Part shown: one piece after another, positions 28,490 through 39,600 of the stretch
Numbering within the stretch: position 1 is the first letter of the stretch
Layout: each line of letters begins with the position of its first letter
Source of the DNA: Karstenula rhodostoma CBS 690.94
Taxonomy: Eukaryota; Ascomycota; Dothideomycetes; Pleosporales; Didymosphaeriaceae
Length of the DNA stretch: 64,000 nt
Direction: 5' to 3'
Assembly: GCA_010093485.1 (NCBI GenBank)
Contig: MU001494.1
Coordinates: 1,395,937-1,459,936, forward strand
Notes under the pieces: model-generated
Database searches by the model: none
Seen by the model: the letters and a program-made list of their open reading frames with translations, nothing else
Told to the model about the DNA's origin: nothing
Made by a program: the position numbers and the translations under genes

Positions 28490-29397
28490 ATGGCTGATGC
28501 GTAGGATATACCTGGGTCTATTTCAGGAGCGGGCCCCTCCTTTTCCATCCACGACGGATCTTGTTACCTTGTTAGATATCCCTTTCTCTTCACTGCATAG
28601 CATGTAATACTCCAATCCAGCATAGGACTGCATAGGAGGCGTTTTCGATTTGAGGCTTGGCCCCAGGGTACACTATAGATAAACGGGCCCAGGGCCTGAA
28701 ACAGTAATTTATTCGGTGGAATCACATGCTGTCCCCTGAATGTGCTCTTGTCGGTGACTCGGTGACTCGGTGACGGGTGCGGCTCGGTTGTTGGTACGCT
28801 GTCCCGCGTGCTGAAGGCGGCAGCGCAGGTGGAGAGTTCGTGATCAGAGGCAGACCTCGGGACGTTGTCCGTGAGGAAGGTTGTGCATGATTGGCCAGCG
28901 GAGAGGCCCGGCGCGAGAGCATGCCCCGCGCTGGTATGTGGATGCACAACCCTGGCGCCGAGTGTCGTAATTGCGCACCCGCAAGCTTCTGGTTTCCTTG
29001 CTCCACACGTCCGAAGCTCAACAGCAGCGGTAGCGCCTCACCACGCAGATTACTGTCCCCGGCAAGAGCGTTCGCTGCCTCAACCCCGGCTATCACCTCG
29101 CGACCAAACACCCCGAACGGACCAGGGACGCGAGTGGGCAGCCTAGAACATAACGCAATCGTGGGCGACAGTTGATAAGGCGGAACCCCCCGGTGCCCTC
29201 CGAGGCCCTGAGGTTTGTGTAGTCTTGAGGGCGAAGACGGAACTGCAATGGCTAACGTGGCCCAGTTGGCAGTCAGTGCCCAGATCCACCGCGCGCCTTC
29301 CGACTCCGACAAAGTCCGCCGTCGTGGTCCATTCCGTGGACAGACACGCTTTCCCTTCTCCTCGAGTGCGAACCTGCCCGCCCCCGCAGCGAGCATC
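28490..29397. other. Intergenic between GH76 and acyltransferase genes
   Basis: A long minus-strand open frame (28722..29408) has mixed low-complexity composition and no motif; I regard it as chance. A short GGTGACTC repeat (2.6 copies) lies at about 28753. A CT-rich leader precedes the acyltransferase start. Confidence 0.5.
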
Positions 29398-31813
29398 ATG
29401 GCGCCCAAGAAGAAGAAGGATATTGGTTACATGAACAAATATGTCTACGATGCATTCCTATGGACCTTTTCGGTGCTGGTGGAGCTCTTCTTCCGCGAGG
29501 TGCATCCGCGAGGGAGCTGGAAGGTGCCCAAGGAGGGGCCTGTCCTGTTCGTGTGCGCACCGCACGCGAACCAGGTAAGCTGCAACACGTGGCTGCGCTC
29601 TCGAGATGACACTGACCGTGGCAGTTCGTCGATCCCCTGATCTTGATGCGCGTAGTCAAGAAAGAAACGGAGCGCCGCATCCACGTCCTCACCGCCGAGA
29701 AGTCGATGAAGCGCAAGTTCGTGGGCACAATGGCAGCGGCTTCGGGTGCTGTGCCCGTCGGCAGAGCAATGGACAAGACCAGACCAGCGTCGGGGAAGAT
29801 CTACCTTCCCGATGCCGTCAACGATCCGCTTCTTGTGCGCGGCGTGGGCACAAACTTTGAGGCCAACGACTTCCAGGTTGGAGGATCGTTGGTTCTGCCA
29901 AAGGTCAACAACGTGGCTGCCTCTGCTGAGATACTGGAGATCAAGGGACCAGAGGAGATCAGGCTCAAGCGACCCTTTAAGGGCGGAGTTGCGATGCAGC
30001 AGCTGACTGGCCGGAATGACATGACCGAAGATGGCATCTTCGTCAATGGTAAATCGTCTGCAATCGGTCCTGCACCCGGCTATGAGGGCACCGTTTTCCA
30101 GATTGCGCCTAAGCTCAATCAAACCGAAGTATACGACGCTGTACATACCGTGCTACACCGCGGAGGTACTATTGCTATTTTCCCCGAAGGCGGTAGCCAT
30201 GATCGAACGGAGCTTCTGCCCCTCAAAGGTGAGTCGGAAGAGGTCCATGCATTGGTACACCTAATTAATACTTTCCAGCTGGTGTTGCCATCATGTCTTT
30301 GGGCACGGTCGCTTCCAAGCCAGACTGTAACTTGAAAATCATCCCCGTGGGCATGAACTACTTTCACGCTCACAAGTTCCGCTCGAGGGCTGTCATCGAG
30401 TTTGGCAACGCTATCGAAGTGCCCGTTGAGCTTGCGCAGAGATTCCAAGCTGGCGAGCGACGAGAAGCTATTGGCCAAATGCTGGAAACGATCCGTGAAG
30501 GGCTCATCTCCGTCACAGTAACAGCGCCTGACTACGACACGCTCATGGTATGCAGCCTTGCTTTCTCATCAATCCATCGCTGATATATTGGCCAGTTGAT
30601 ACAAGCTGTACGTCGTCTGTACAACCCTAAAGGCACGAAACTCCCGCTCCCCCGTGTGGTCGAGCTCAATCGCCGCCTCATACAGGGTTACAACAAGTAC
30701 AAGGATGACCCGCGCATCGTCGATCTCAAAAAGGAGGTTCTGAGTTACAACGCGCAAATCCTGGCTCTGGGTGTTAGAGATCATCAGGTACAGTACGCCA
30801 GGGTCAGCGGTGTCACATGCTTCTTCCTTTTCTGGTATCGTCTCGTGAAGCTCTGTCTTCTGTCCATATTCGTGGTTCCTGGGACTCTTATGTTCGGCCT
30901 CGTTTTCCTTACTTCTAAATGGTACTCCAAGCGCAAGGCGAGGCAAGCACTTGCAGAGTCCAACGTCAAAGTGCAGGCCAGAGATGTGTTAGCCACCTGG
31001 AAGCTTCTGGTCGCCATGGCTGTAGCCCCGCTGGTTTATACCTACTACGTCGTCCTGATCACCTGGCTTTATCATTATAACCGTGTGTTCGGTTTCCTAC
31101 CGGATGGACTAAGGAAGAGGTATCTTATCATGGCGCAAGTAATGATCTACCCCACCGTTACCTACGCCGCACTTCGCTTTGGAGAAGCTGCCTTGGACAT
31201 CTTCAAATCGCTCGGCCCACTCATCAAAATGGTAAATCCCTGGACTGGAAACGAACTCGCAAAGGCCCAGGCTCGCCGTGAAAAGCTTGCCGAACGCATC
31301 ACCGACATTATCAATACTCTTGGCCCCGAAATGTTCGACGACTTCCATTCCAAGCGCATCATTTCGGATCCCTTCACGCAATCCCCACCTGCAACCCCAC
31401 CAAGACAAAAGTCGAAAGCAGATGCTGAGAGAGAAGCACCCGAACCTGTCGAATCCTACGATTTCCCTGCTTCTCCAACGTCACCTACCTCGGACCGCAA
31501 TGGTCTTCACAAGAATGAGTCCTTCACCGATCTTGCGAACCAGGACATCTTCAGTACGCGACCGAGTACGCCTAAGAAACATCATAGTCGCAGGCCGAGT
31601 GGAGGTTTCGGGCAGGGCTTCCAGCTCAAGCCTTTCAGCACGATCGACGGCAATCTGGATGAGGTCAGTAAGAGGATCAAGAGTGGGATGCGGAGTAGAG
31701 GCCACAGAAGAAGCAGCGTGGAGGATTGGCACCAAGAGGAGGAGAGCGGTGCTACCACGCCTAGGAGCGAAGCTTCGCACGATGAGTTGACCATGTCGAG
31801 GAAGGAGAGATGA
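29398..31813 (+). CDS. SCT1: Glycerol-3-phosphate / dihydroxyacetone-phosphate acyltransferase (Sct1/Gpt2 family)
   Basis: Four exons: 29398..29574, 29625..30228, 30279..30547, 30596..31813 (2268 bases, 755 residues). The acyltransferase fold shows motif I at PHANQFVDP (His56, with the first intron immediately after Gln) and the glycerol-phosphate motif FPEGGSHDRTELLPLK. A variable insert separates them, as in the fungal enzymes. Hydrophobic segments in the second half (LCLLSIFVVPGTLMFGLVFL, LLVAMAVAPLVYTYYVVLITW, and one near AQVMIYPTVTYAAL) anchor it in the ER or lipid-droplet membrane. The C-terminal 130 residues are Ser/Pro/Arg-rich and probably phosphorylated, as in yeast Sct1/Gpt2. It catalyses the first acylation in phosphatidate synthesis. 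Introns are 48-50 bases. Confidence 0.94.
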
Positions 31814-32430
31814 GGGTCTGATGTGAAAAGTTTGTGATTTGGCATTTTATCGTCTCGTTGGTGCATTGTTGTGTAGTGCGCGCTCTGTACAGTGGGCGAT
31901 TGAGTGATTGAGCATGGCGTTCAAGCGGTCTTGTATGTGCTTTGTGATACCAAATCTTCAATTGTTGACAGCTGGCTGTTCTAGATGTTCTGGATATGTG
32001 ATGTGCTATTTCAGTCGCTATGGCTACGATAGGCATACTCCACGTTATGTGTGGTAATTTAGACTGTACATGGGGACGTTGCCCCCTTGAGACGATGATA
32101 GTCCTAGAGCTATGGTTTTACATGTGACTCTCCCGCCGATCACCCCTACACTCTATCGGAGACCGCTAGATACAAAGAGATATTGAACATTGTCTGAATG
32201 GCGAGTGTGTGTATAAGATTCCTTTCTCCTTGCGGGCGCGCCTCCCTATTGTCTTCCACGGCCCGGGGATCCTCACATGACACCTTGTTCAGCTTTGAGC
32301 TTGCCAGTACACAGTATATCGAGCGCAGGCTTATCGCCACCCGGGCAAAATTTCTGCAATGTCCATACCATCCCCTGGATAGAAGTCTTTTAGTATCCCG
32401 ACAGATCAATACTTGGACAACAAAGCACCT
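31814..32430. other. Intergenic, no supported gene
   Basis: 3' flank of the acyltransferase gene and of the decayed locus to the right. AT-richer; nothing recognisable. Confidence 0.5.
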
Positions 32431-33566
32431 CTACCATGGCTTCCTCCAGGGATTACGCTTCTCCTTCATCCACTCGCTGTTCAACTTTCCAATCTGCTGG
32501 GCAAACGCCTTTTGTGCCGGATCAGTAGTTGGTCCCCTGGACCACGCATTGCGCAACATCTTGATATACGTATCCATATCCTTCTCCGTCCTCGCGTGCG
32601 CAATACGAAACCGCTCGTCCATGTACTCCTTCCACAACGCACCCATTCCTTGAGACACCCACGCGTCCTGTTATTTCTTAGGGTGCAATGGCAGCTCTTT
32701 GTCAATCTTCTCCAGGATATCCCCCATCCTGTTCACCTGTTTCTTCAATATTTTCGCGATATCGGGGTTTCTCATGTACTTCCTTGCACCCAGGAGGTTC
32801 TTCAAGTCGACGTAAGACTCTTTGGTCGTGTCGATGTTCTTCCTTCGCCGCGGACCTCCTTCGATTTCCAAGCGTTTACTCTTGGTACTAAAGATGCCAG
32901 AGTCCTCGTCGGCTGCCTTGTACGCCCACATCTAAAGCGGAATTAACGATTAGCTAGGAACAAATCAAACCTGGGGTTTGGGAGATACTGATATTTGACT
33001 TGACAGGGCTGTTGATAGTCGCCTCCAGCCACACGAACTCATGCGGCGTGTGCTGTAAGCTCGGGTATGCCTCGCTAAGATGCTGCTCTACTGTCTGTGG
33101 GGCACTTTGATCGATCGAAAATGCCTTTGGATTGGCGCCCGTCCAAGTACCTTTCCAGTAGACACAAAAATCCACCTTGTCAGTTGTTCCTTCCTTCGGA
33201 TTCTCGAATACCTTGCCGGTCTTTTTCTTGTCGCGGATCCATGTGAAGGAGTCGGCTACTGTTTGCCACTCAAGAACGTGTTCGATCTGGTACCACCTGC
33301 GATTCATCACTTTCGGCATTTCAGACATCTGGAAACCAAAGAGGTCGCATGTCTCGGGGGACGTGAAGCCGTAGTACTTGCTACGTGGAGTCTGGAAACG
33401 TTAAAACACGTTCGTTCATGCATCAATCACGGTTGCGCTCCTGCAGAGTACTCACCATAGCATCCATATCATTAATGTCTGGGTACTTCATCGCCTTGAA
33501 ATCCTCGAAACGGCCTCGATCAAGCGCCTTCGGAGGCAATGGGTAGTCTTTACATGCCGACACGAC
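32431..33566 (-). pseudogene. Decayed chitinase-tail-like locus
   Basis: Segments on one strand read a continuous conserved region: PPKALDRGRFEDFKAM and MKYPDINDMDAM, a 64-base intron (33392..33455), then SKYYGFTSPETCDLFGFQ, IEHVLEWQTVADSFTWI and KNLLGARKYMRNPDIAKIL. An in-frame TAA at 32671..32673 interrupts it, and the same frame then continues with GALWKEYMDERFRIAHARTEKD. From memory of the family this resembles the region following the catalytic domain in some large fungal GH18 chitinases (killer-toxin-like group); that is inference. No GH18 catalytic motif is present in the window. The join between 33391 and 32931 needs a weak GTCAAG donor. Upstream, stops and frame changes separate it from the signal-peptide open frame at 33798-34370, which may be its former 5' end. 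Confidence 0.6.
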
Positions 33567-33797
33567 TTTTTAAGAAGCGCGCTTCTCCATGTGCGCTCGG
33601 TTCCTACGAAATCTCCAGAAAGGTCTCGTGTAAGCTTCTTCTCGCTGGCTACGGCTTGTTTGACTTTCAAGGCATAGAGCTACTTGCAGCTTTTGGTTGG
33701 AGTTGGCTTCGCAGAGCTAGAGGTCTTCGTGCTTCAGATTTTTTTGGACCTAGACTTTGGATTGGGAGTTGGCTTCGGTTTTGAACTCAGCTTCGGT

Positions 33798-34370
33798 TTA
33801 GGCTGTTTTTTTTAGATGTATCTTGGGTTTCGTCTTGGACTTCGTCTTGGAATTTTTCTTTGGCTTCGTCTTTGGCTTCGTCTTGGGTCTTGGACGTGAT
33901 CTTGATCTGCCGCCTCTTGCATTGCCTTGGGGCGCTCTGGCAACAATACTGCGGCTGGTGCCTTCATTAGCGATAGTTGAAACATCGACGCTAGCATGAG
34001 TGACACCATAGAGCAAACCATCCTCGCTTTCGTATTCGCCGCCAGTGAGATTCTGAGTTTGAAGGTATTCGGATATGGTATTTGCAAATGCGCTACTACA
34101 CCCTTTCACATCTTGACCATCATTCTCAGACCAGATGTCAAATACAGCACCTCCCGCGGTGACAACGACTGTTTCTCCCTTGTCGATCTTTTTGGGTGCC
34201 GTATAGCATACGTTTGTGGAGGGATTTTCCAGGGCTGCTCGAAGTTGGGAGTTCTGCTCCAAGGACCAGTCCTTCAACGGAAGGTCAGTGTAGCAGCTGA
34301 GTTTACCAGGTGCTGCAAGAACTCGTAGCCCATGTAGGCTTACGAAAGCTAACAGCCCGGCTGCAAGCAT
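33798..34370 (-). CDS. Small secreted protein with Lys/Pro-rich tail, possibly 5' part of a broken gene
   Basis: 190 residues from the Met at 34370; a further Met at 34439 gives a longer leader. The first 20 residues are a clear signal peptide (LAAGLLAFVSLHGLRVLAAP). The mature part of about 110 residues has spaced cysteines (SCYTDLP, NVCYTAP, VKGCSSAF) and no domain I recognise. From about residue 140 it is basic, with repeated K-P-K-T units. The frame ends just after a run of eight A (about 33815); one base fewer would extend the Lys/Pro repeat, and a second A-run near 33748 behaves the same way. It may therefore be a real short secreted protein or the truncated start of the neighbouring decayed locus. 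Confidence 0.5.
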   Translation of the reverse strand: MLAAGLLAFVSLHGLRVLAAPGKLSCYTDLPLKDWSLEQNSQLRAALENPSTNVCYTAPKKIDKGETVVVTAGGAVFDIWSENDGQDVKGCSSAFANTISEYLQTQNLTGGEYESEDGLLYGVTHASVDVSTIANEGTSRSIVARAPQGNARGGRSRSRPRPKTKPKTKPKKNSKTKSKTKPKIHLKKTA

Positions 34371-35271
34371 GTTGTATAAAGGGCAGGAAGGACTAAAGAG
34401 TGACAATAATGTGATAGTGTTAAGGAGCGAATGGAACACAAAGAGCGATGTTTGTACTCGCCTTACCTCGTCTTACGGCTTCACTTATACACACAACTCC
34501 ATCCAAGCTCACGGTGATTCGGCATTGAATCCACGGAGTCATTGCTAACGTACTAGCTGTATCACTGGGCATGCCCTAACACAGTCCTGGATTTTGTACC
34601 AGGAGTGCTAAACGCTCGGGGTTCAGATCAATGAATTTTTCCGCATGTGTATGCAAATCAGCCATCTCAGCCCACAGTATTCCAATTGTAGATGTATGAG
34701 ACTTCCGCTGGGGTGAACGCAGCTGGACTGCCTGGTGGTAGGCTGCGAGTGGGGCGGAATCCGGCGGCGTAGCAGTGCCGACACAACATCAGCCCACACC
34801 TTCGAAAGCAACCCTTCTGATAGCCGAAATTTACTACCCGCAGGGCCTCCTACCATGCAATTGAGCTACTTCTCGAAGAAGCAACGTCGCGAACGTACCA
34901 GACGTCTAGTGGCAGCAGCACGTGGCGGTGAAGGAGTAGGTGTTAAACAAATCTTCAAGTGTGCGCGTGCACAGAAGCACAAACGAACCTCGGAGTTCGG
35001 CTTCCATAATTACTTCGGATTTCTTATTATTGACTGACCGGTGGACGGGGCAAAATATGTCGAGTATAAGCAATATCACCGTGTTCTGCCCGCCTGTAGT
35101 CCGGTTGGGACTGTGCCAAGGCCCGACCAGGCTAGCTCACTGTACCGTGCCACAGGTGCCATCCACAGGAGTCGCGCTTTCCTGTCAATCTTCCACTCCA
35201 ATAAATTCTTGTATCTCGATAATATCTGCTATATCAGTGTTGTGGCGGCTGTGTAGGCGGATTTGAGCGAA
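34371..35271. other. Intergenic, no supported gene
   Basis: Region between two divergently oriented genes. Short frames only; no repeats noticed. Confidence 0.5.
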
Positions 35272-37029
35272 ATGGACGCCCTGTCCCAGGAACTAATCGA
35301 TCTCATCAGCAGCCATCTTGAGAGGACCGATCTGAAGAACACCCTTTTGGTCTCTCGTCAATTCCAGTACGCAGCGGAGCAGCAATCGGGGATATTTTCA
35401 TCCGTCACACTTACCGCCGACGAAGAATCCAGGGACCAATTCCTCGCCATCTACAGTACCTACCGCTTCCGCTTTCTGCGCGAAGTCATGTTTGGGACGA
35501 CAATCGGTGGTTTGAACGACGAAGACGACGCTGAGGAAATATGTCGCGACACCCAGGGCGAACTTCGCGCGATGGATGTGGATTTCACCAATCAGATCCA
35601 CCGTTTGTGTTCCACGCTCAACACATTTGAAAAGAGGATCAAACACCTATTCGATTACTCCAAGAGGATACATCTAAACGTACTAGCTCCCACGCGGAAG
35701 CTCTTAGGATACCAGTGCTTTCACCGAGAATACTGCAGCTGGCGTGTGCATCTATTGTCACCGTCTACACTCCCAGACATCGCGATTGTGCAAAGTCTCG
35801 GCATATTTGAGCCAGTGGGTGAGATGGACGACCCCTCTCAAGCAGAAGGCTTTTTTCCGCGAAAACTTGACTATGGCGTTATTCTCGACCTCGCCATTAA
35901 ATGTCCAAATTTGGAAACCCTTCAATGTGTGGTTGGTGGCAACGAATGGGTAGGCAGTTTTTCCTCGCAGTCTATGAACGAGAGCTGTCATGATTGTCCA
36001 GGTCCTCGCCGAGATTCACGCCATGATTTTGGTAAAGCTTTGTAAGAGAATGCTGTCCTACTTCCTCCTCGTCTACGCGAGGTCAAGCTTGGCTTCCTCC
36101 GTCAATTCTCCTGGGCCGAAGATTGGGATGAGCGTCTCGTCATACCAAATCTTGTCCAACTAGCGCTTTTCGACCCTTTTAGCACTAGTCTACGCCTACT
36201 CTCCTACCAGTTACGCAGAATGAACCTGCACGTCATCGCTGACCACACCCTTTTTTGGCCCGGAGACAGGAGCGAGGCGATGCCATTGTGGCCCAACATG
36301 GAAAGTATGAATATCACATTCCACATCTCACATCCCTCGGGTTCCTGGTACTTCCAGCCGCCGTTGCCGAATACAAGTATACCTACGCGAGGATTCGAAG
36401 TCACGGCCGAGCACTATCCCCCATACGCACCCACCGAGCGAGACATCGCGAACGATGACAGCCGGGATACCCGCGATCTCGCCTGGATGGAGGACACCAA
36501 TTTTACCTTTTGCCATGTCCGCGCAGTTCCAAACAAGGAGGTACTAATCCCTTTTTTGTCTTCTTTTGCCAGGGCAGCTACACGCATGCCTGCTCTACAG
36601 GATTTCGCAATCTGGACTCGTATTCGATTTGATTATTTTCCCGACGGACTCCCGGAATATTGAGATTTCGATTACAGCACCGTGTCCAAGTATGTGAATG
36701 AATACAGCAGCTACGAGCTTGCTTGGGGTATCGCGTACGCGATGCCGGGCGAACAGGACTTCATGGTGTCACCCCCCAGGTACCGCAAGAGCGACTACTC
36801 GGCCGATCGCCGGTTTTGGTGGAGAGTTGGGACATGGCGGCCAGATGCAGAGCTTCACAGCTTCTTTGAAACTATCGGGCGGAAGGAGCATGGTGAAGGC
36901 TTGACAGAGTTCTGGAATGATGATGGTATTACGGATCCAAAATCCGATGGCGGATGCGGAAATGGACTCGATCATTCCAGGTGGTTCACGGACTGGACAA
37001 ATAGGAGGTGGCCACCAAGTCAATACTAG
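35272..37029 (+). pseudogene. F-box protein gene with two in-frame stop codons
   Basis: The start (ATG at 35272) gives the F-box helix MDALSQELIDLISSHLE followed by LKNTLLVSRQFQYAAE, the usual opening of a large Pezizomycotina F-box family. One frame then runs for 586 codons to the stop at 37029, interrupted only by TAA at 36043..36045 (inside a conserved stretch, GPRRDSRHDFGKAL before and LPPRLREVKLGFL after) and TGA at 36661..36663. Neither stop sits in a plausible intron. Family-like blocks after the first stop (LRLLSYQLRRMNLHVIAD, HPSGSWYFQPP, EHYPPYAP) show that the frame was coding. F-box proteins recruit substrates to SCF ubiquitin ligases; this copy would make only a 257-residue product unless stops are read through. 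Confidence 0.8.
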
Positions 37030-37161
37030 CCAATCCATTGCAACTTTGGAGTTACCAACACCTCTGTAGAGAGCTCAAAAATGTCAAGCTCAACACTGAC
37101 ACAGCTTAGAACCCACAACCGACAAGTTCCGAACCTAGTACCGCAGTACCCCGTCCTCCTT

Positions 37162-38382
37162 CTACTTTTCCCCCTTCCCCGCCGCACTACTTCTAACATA
37201 CGGTTGCAGCGGGAAAACCTGCTGCTCAGGCCGCACATCCTTATAGACCTTGTCAAACCTCGGCCCCAGCTGCTCCGGAATATTCCACCTCAGCTCGTCA
37301 TCCCTCAACCACAGCCTCACCAGATGCCTCTGCTTCTCCGCGCTATTCCTAAACCCATCCCTCGCATGGAAGATGGACAAATTGTTCGCAAACTGGATGT
37401 CTCCCTTCTGGAAATCCAGCGTGACCGCGAACCGCTCGGCGAGAAAGTGCAACGCGTCGAGGGCTTCGGCCTGGGCCTCGGTGATGGGCGGGATGTGTTT
37501 CGAGCGCGGCAGACCCTGGAAGCCCGTGAAGGTGCGCCGCGCATATTGGATGATCATGTGCTCTGGGCTCGTCTCGGACGGGGTCTGGTAGAACAGCAGC
37601 GGCCGTTCGGACCACCCCTTCCCCTGGCCGTCGAACGTCTCGCTCACCCACGGCTCCGCGAGTGTGCGGATGAGATCGGGCCGAGTGGCCGCGAGCTCGT
37701 TGTACACCCTCCAGCTGCTGCTGAGCTTGCTCTGACCGCCTTCCGCGGCTTCTTCGAGACAAAAAAGGGCAATCACGTCGCCGCTGTCTGTGTGGAAGAC
37801 TTGCTTGTCGGCCGTGTACGCGGGGGCTCCGATCTTGTTCGCGTCTACTTTGGCACTGAGATCGTAGATGTGGTTAAACACTACGTCGGCGGGCTTGCCT
37901 TCCCATTGGTGGTCTTGCCTGCCGCGTGTGTTGGCGACGTGTGCGCTGAGTCCGGCGTAGATGGCTAGGACGTCTTCTCTCGAGTACTTTTCTACTGGCA
38001 CGCCCCGCACGACTTTAAATCCGAAGCCCGTGTGCACGTCTCTAGAGACCTGTCGCAAGCTCTCGTGTAAGCCTTGCAGGGGAAAAGTGCTCTGATCAAC
38101 GTAACCCAAGGGCTTGCCCAAGCTCTTGAAATGCTGCAGTGCAGAGTCAAGTTCCGCAAGATCGCTCGACGAGAGGACGTAAGTCCAGTCGTAGCGAGAC
38201 GCTATATCTGTGTTGTCCCAGACGAGGTCTGACTGAAGCTTCTCGGGAAAACCGGGCGGGAGCGTAGTGGGAAGCTTCTCGGTGGCGAGGCGGCGCTCAG
38301 TTCGCGCTTTGTATTTCGCATGGTCAGGGGTGTAGCTGATGTCTGGCTGGCCTGGGGGTCCGGTGGGGATGTCGATTGCCAT
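37162..38382 (-). CDS. TauD/TfdA-type Fe(II)/2-oxoglutarate dioxygenase
   Basis: Single exon, 406 residues. After about 80 residues the TauD fold begins. The iron ligands are visible as HTD in QVFHTDSGDVIALFCLE and the distal His in the C-terminal KQRHLVRLWLRD region, where the Arg residues would bind 2-oxoglutarate. FARRTFTGFQGLPR- and NNLSIFHARDGF-like segments also fit this family. Such enzymes oxidise sulfonates or amino-acid- and peptide-derived metabolites; the substrate cannot be inferred. No signal peptide, so it is cytosolic. It lies head-on to the F-box pseudogene (132 bases between stops) and next to the UstYa-like remnant, whose family also works in peptide tailoring; that link is speculative. 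Confidence 0.93.
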   Translation of the reverse strand: MAIDIPTGPPGQPDISYTPDHAKYKARTERRLATEKLPTTLPPGFPEKLQSDLVWDNTDIASRYDWTYVLSSSDLAELDSALQHFKSLGKPLGYVDQSTFPLQGLHESLRQVSRDVHTGFGFKVVRGVPVEKYSREDVLAIYAGLSAHVANTRGRQDHQWEGKPADVVFNHIYDLSAKVDANKIGAPAYTADKQVFHTDSGDVIALFCLEEAAEGGQSKLSSSWRVYNELAATRPDLIRTLAEPWVSETFDGQGKGWSERPLLFYQTPSETSPEHMIIQYARRTFTGFQGLPRSKHIPPITEAQAEALDALHFLAERFAVTLDFQKGDIQFANNLSIFHARDGFRNSAEKQRHLVRLWLRDDELRWNIPEQLGPRFDKVYKDVRPEQQVFPLQPYVRSSAAGKGEK

Positions 38383-38649
38383 GGTTGGTGATTGTGTAAT
38401 CGCGAAGGAACGATACCATCAGTTCTGCCCTGCGAAAAGATTCATAATTTATAATGTGTTCCTTTGATGATGGACGATGTCGTGATGCGCTAGAGTGATG
38501 ATGCTATAGAGGGGCAGCACTACATCTCCTCGTCGAGCGGGGTGGGGTAGCTCCGCGACTTGTGCAAATCATCTGTGAAACCGTCATGCATTTCCGCTAA
38601 ACATTACTTTACAAGAAGTCCCAAAAACATAAAACCACAATCACAACGA

Positions 38650-39600
38650 TCATATCGGCGCAGACCCATTCCACACCCACCCCTCGACCTTCGCCAACTG
38701 CGATTTAGCCGGACTAACCTTCGCCCCCAAGGGCCGCCTCTCGTAGTGCAGATCCCTAAAATCTGGCGCAATTTCCCTTGCCTTCTGCCACTCGAGCAGC
38801 TCCCCGTGGTTCTGGCACTTCCCGTTGATCTCAAAGTCGGGCGAGGGATCCGGCTGCGAGTCCATCCAGTAGTACGTGAAAACATTTAGACTAGGCTGGC
38901 ATGTCAAGTGCTCAAGGAGGACAGCGATGCAGTGGTATTTGTGCGCGGATGCGAGCGGGGGCATTTAGACTGCTGAGTGTACTTTGGGAAGTAGTAGTCG
39001 AAGTGAGACCACTGCGCATGAGGTTGAGGCAGTGGATCAAGTGCTGGCCATCCAGGACGCCGAAGTAGCGGTCGTTGCCGTAGCCTGAAATCGCATCGTT
39101 AGTGAGTGTAGGAAAGGTTGCACTGAGGTGCAGATACGGGCCCCATTCTTCCGGCAGTTTTGCGGCGGCTTCTGTGTCTTTGCCCAGCTTGATGATCTCT
39201 TCCCGTGAAAAGTGCATCTGCGCTGGGTACTCGATTGCTTCCCAGGCGGCATCGACCTCAGGCGATGGGGCACCACGGTAGATGGAGTATGGCGAGTAGA
39301 AGAAGGGCGCCTCGTACGTGTGCTCTCGCATGCTGAGCTTGAAACCTCGAACACGGGGTCTGGCTTATGTGAATATCTGCTGGCTGGGTGGAAGCATATG
39401 CGCCAAGTGTTTTTCGAACTCACTATATGTGTTTACTCGTTGGAGGAGCCAGTTGGCATTGTCGGACGCTTGGAGGGAAAATATGGCGGCGAAGAGCAGA
39501 GCGGCATTGATGATGGATATGCAGATGTTGGCATATGTGTGGTTGCTGAATCTTCTGTTAGAAGAGGGGGGATCTCTGGACGACTGAGTATCTGCCTTGT
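38650..39600 (-). pseudogene. UstYa-like (DUF3328) oxidase gene, frame-shifted
   Basis: A transmembrane helix (NICISIINAALLFAAIFSL) is followed by NWLLQRV and, after a 64-base intron (39359..39422), FFYSPYSIYRGAPSPEVDAAW. The first signature HxxHC is at DGQHLIHCLN, the second at HKYHC...LLEHLTC, followed by YYWMDSQPDPSP. Between the two signatures the reading frame changes twice within about 60 bases (near 39020 and near 38965), each compatible with loss of one base, and no intron repairs it. The only in-frame upstream Met codons are cut off by a TGA at about 39625. A 57-base in-frame block after PEEWG ends in CAG but lacks a GT donor, so it may be a retained intron. Intact relatives oxidise ribosomally made peptides (ustiloxin-type). 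This copy is very probably dead. Confidence 0.78.

Noticed and set aside
28722..29408. 228-codon open frame on the minus strand
   Set aside because: Composition is mixed and motif-free, and it covers the promoter and leader of the acyltransferase gene; GC-rich DNA produces such frames by chance.
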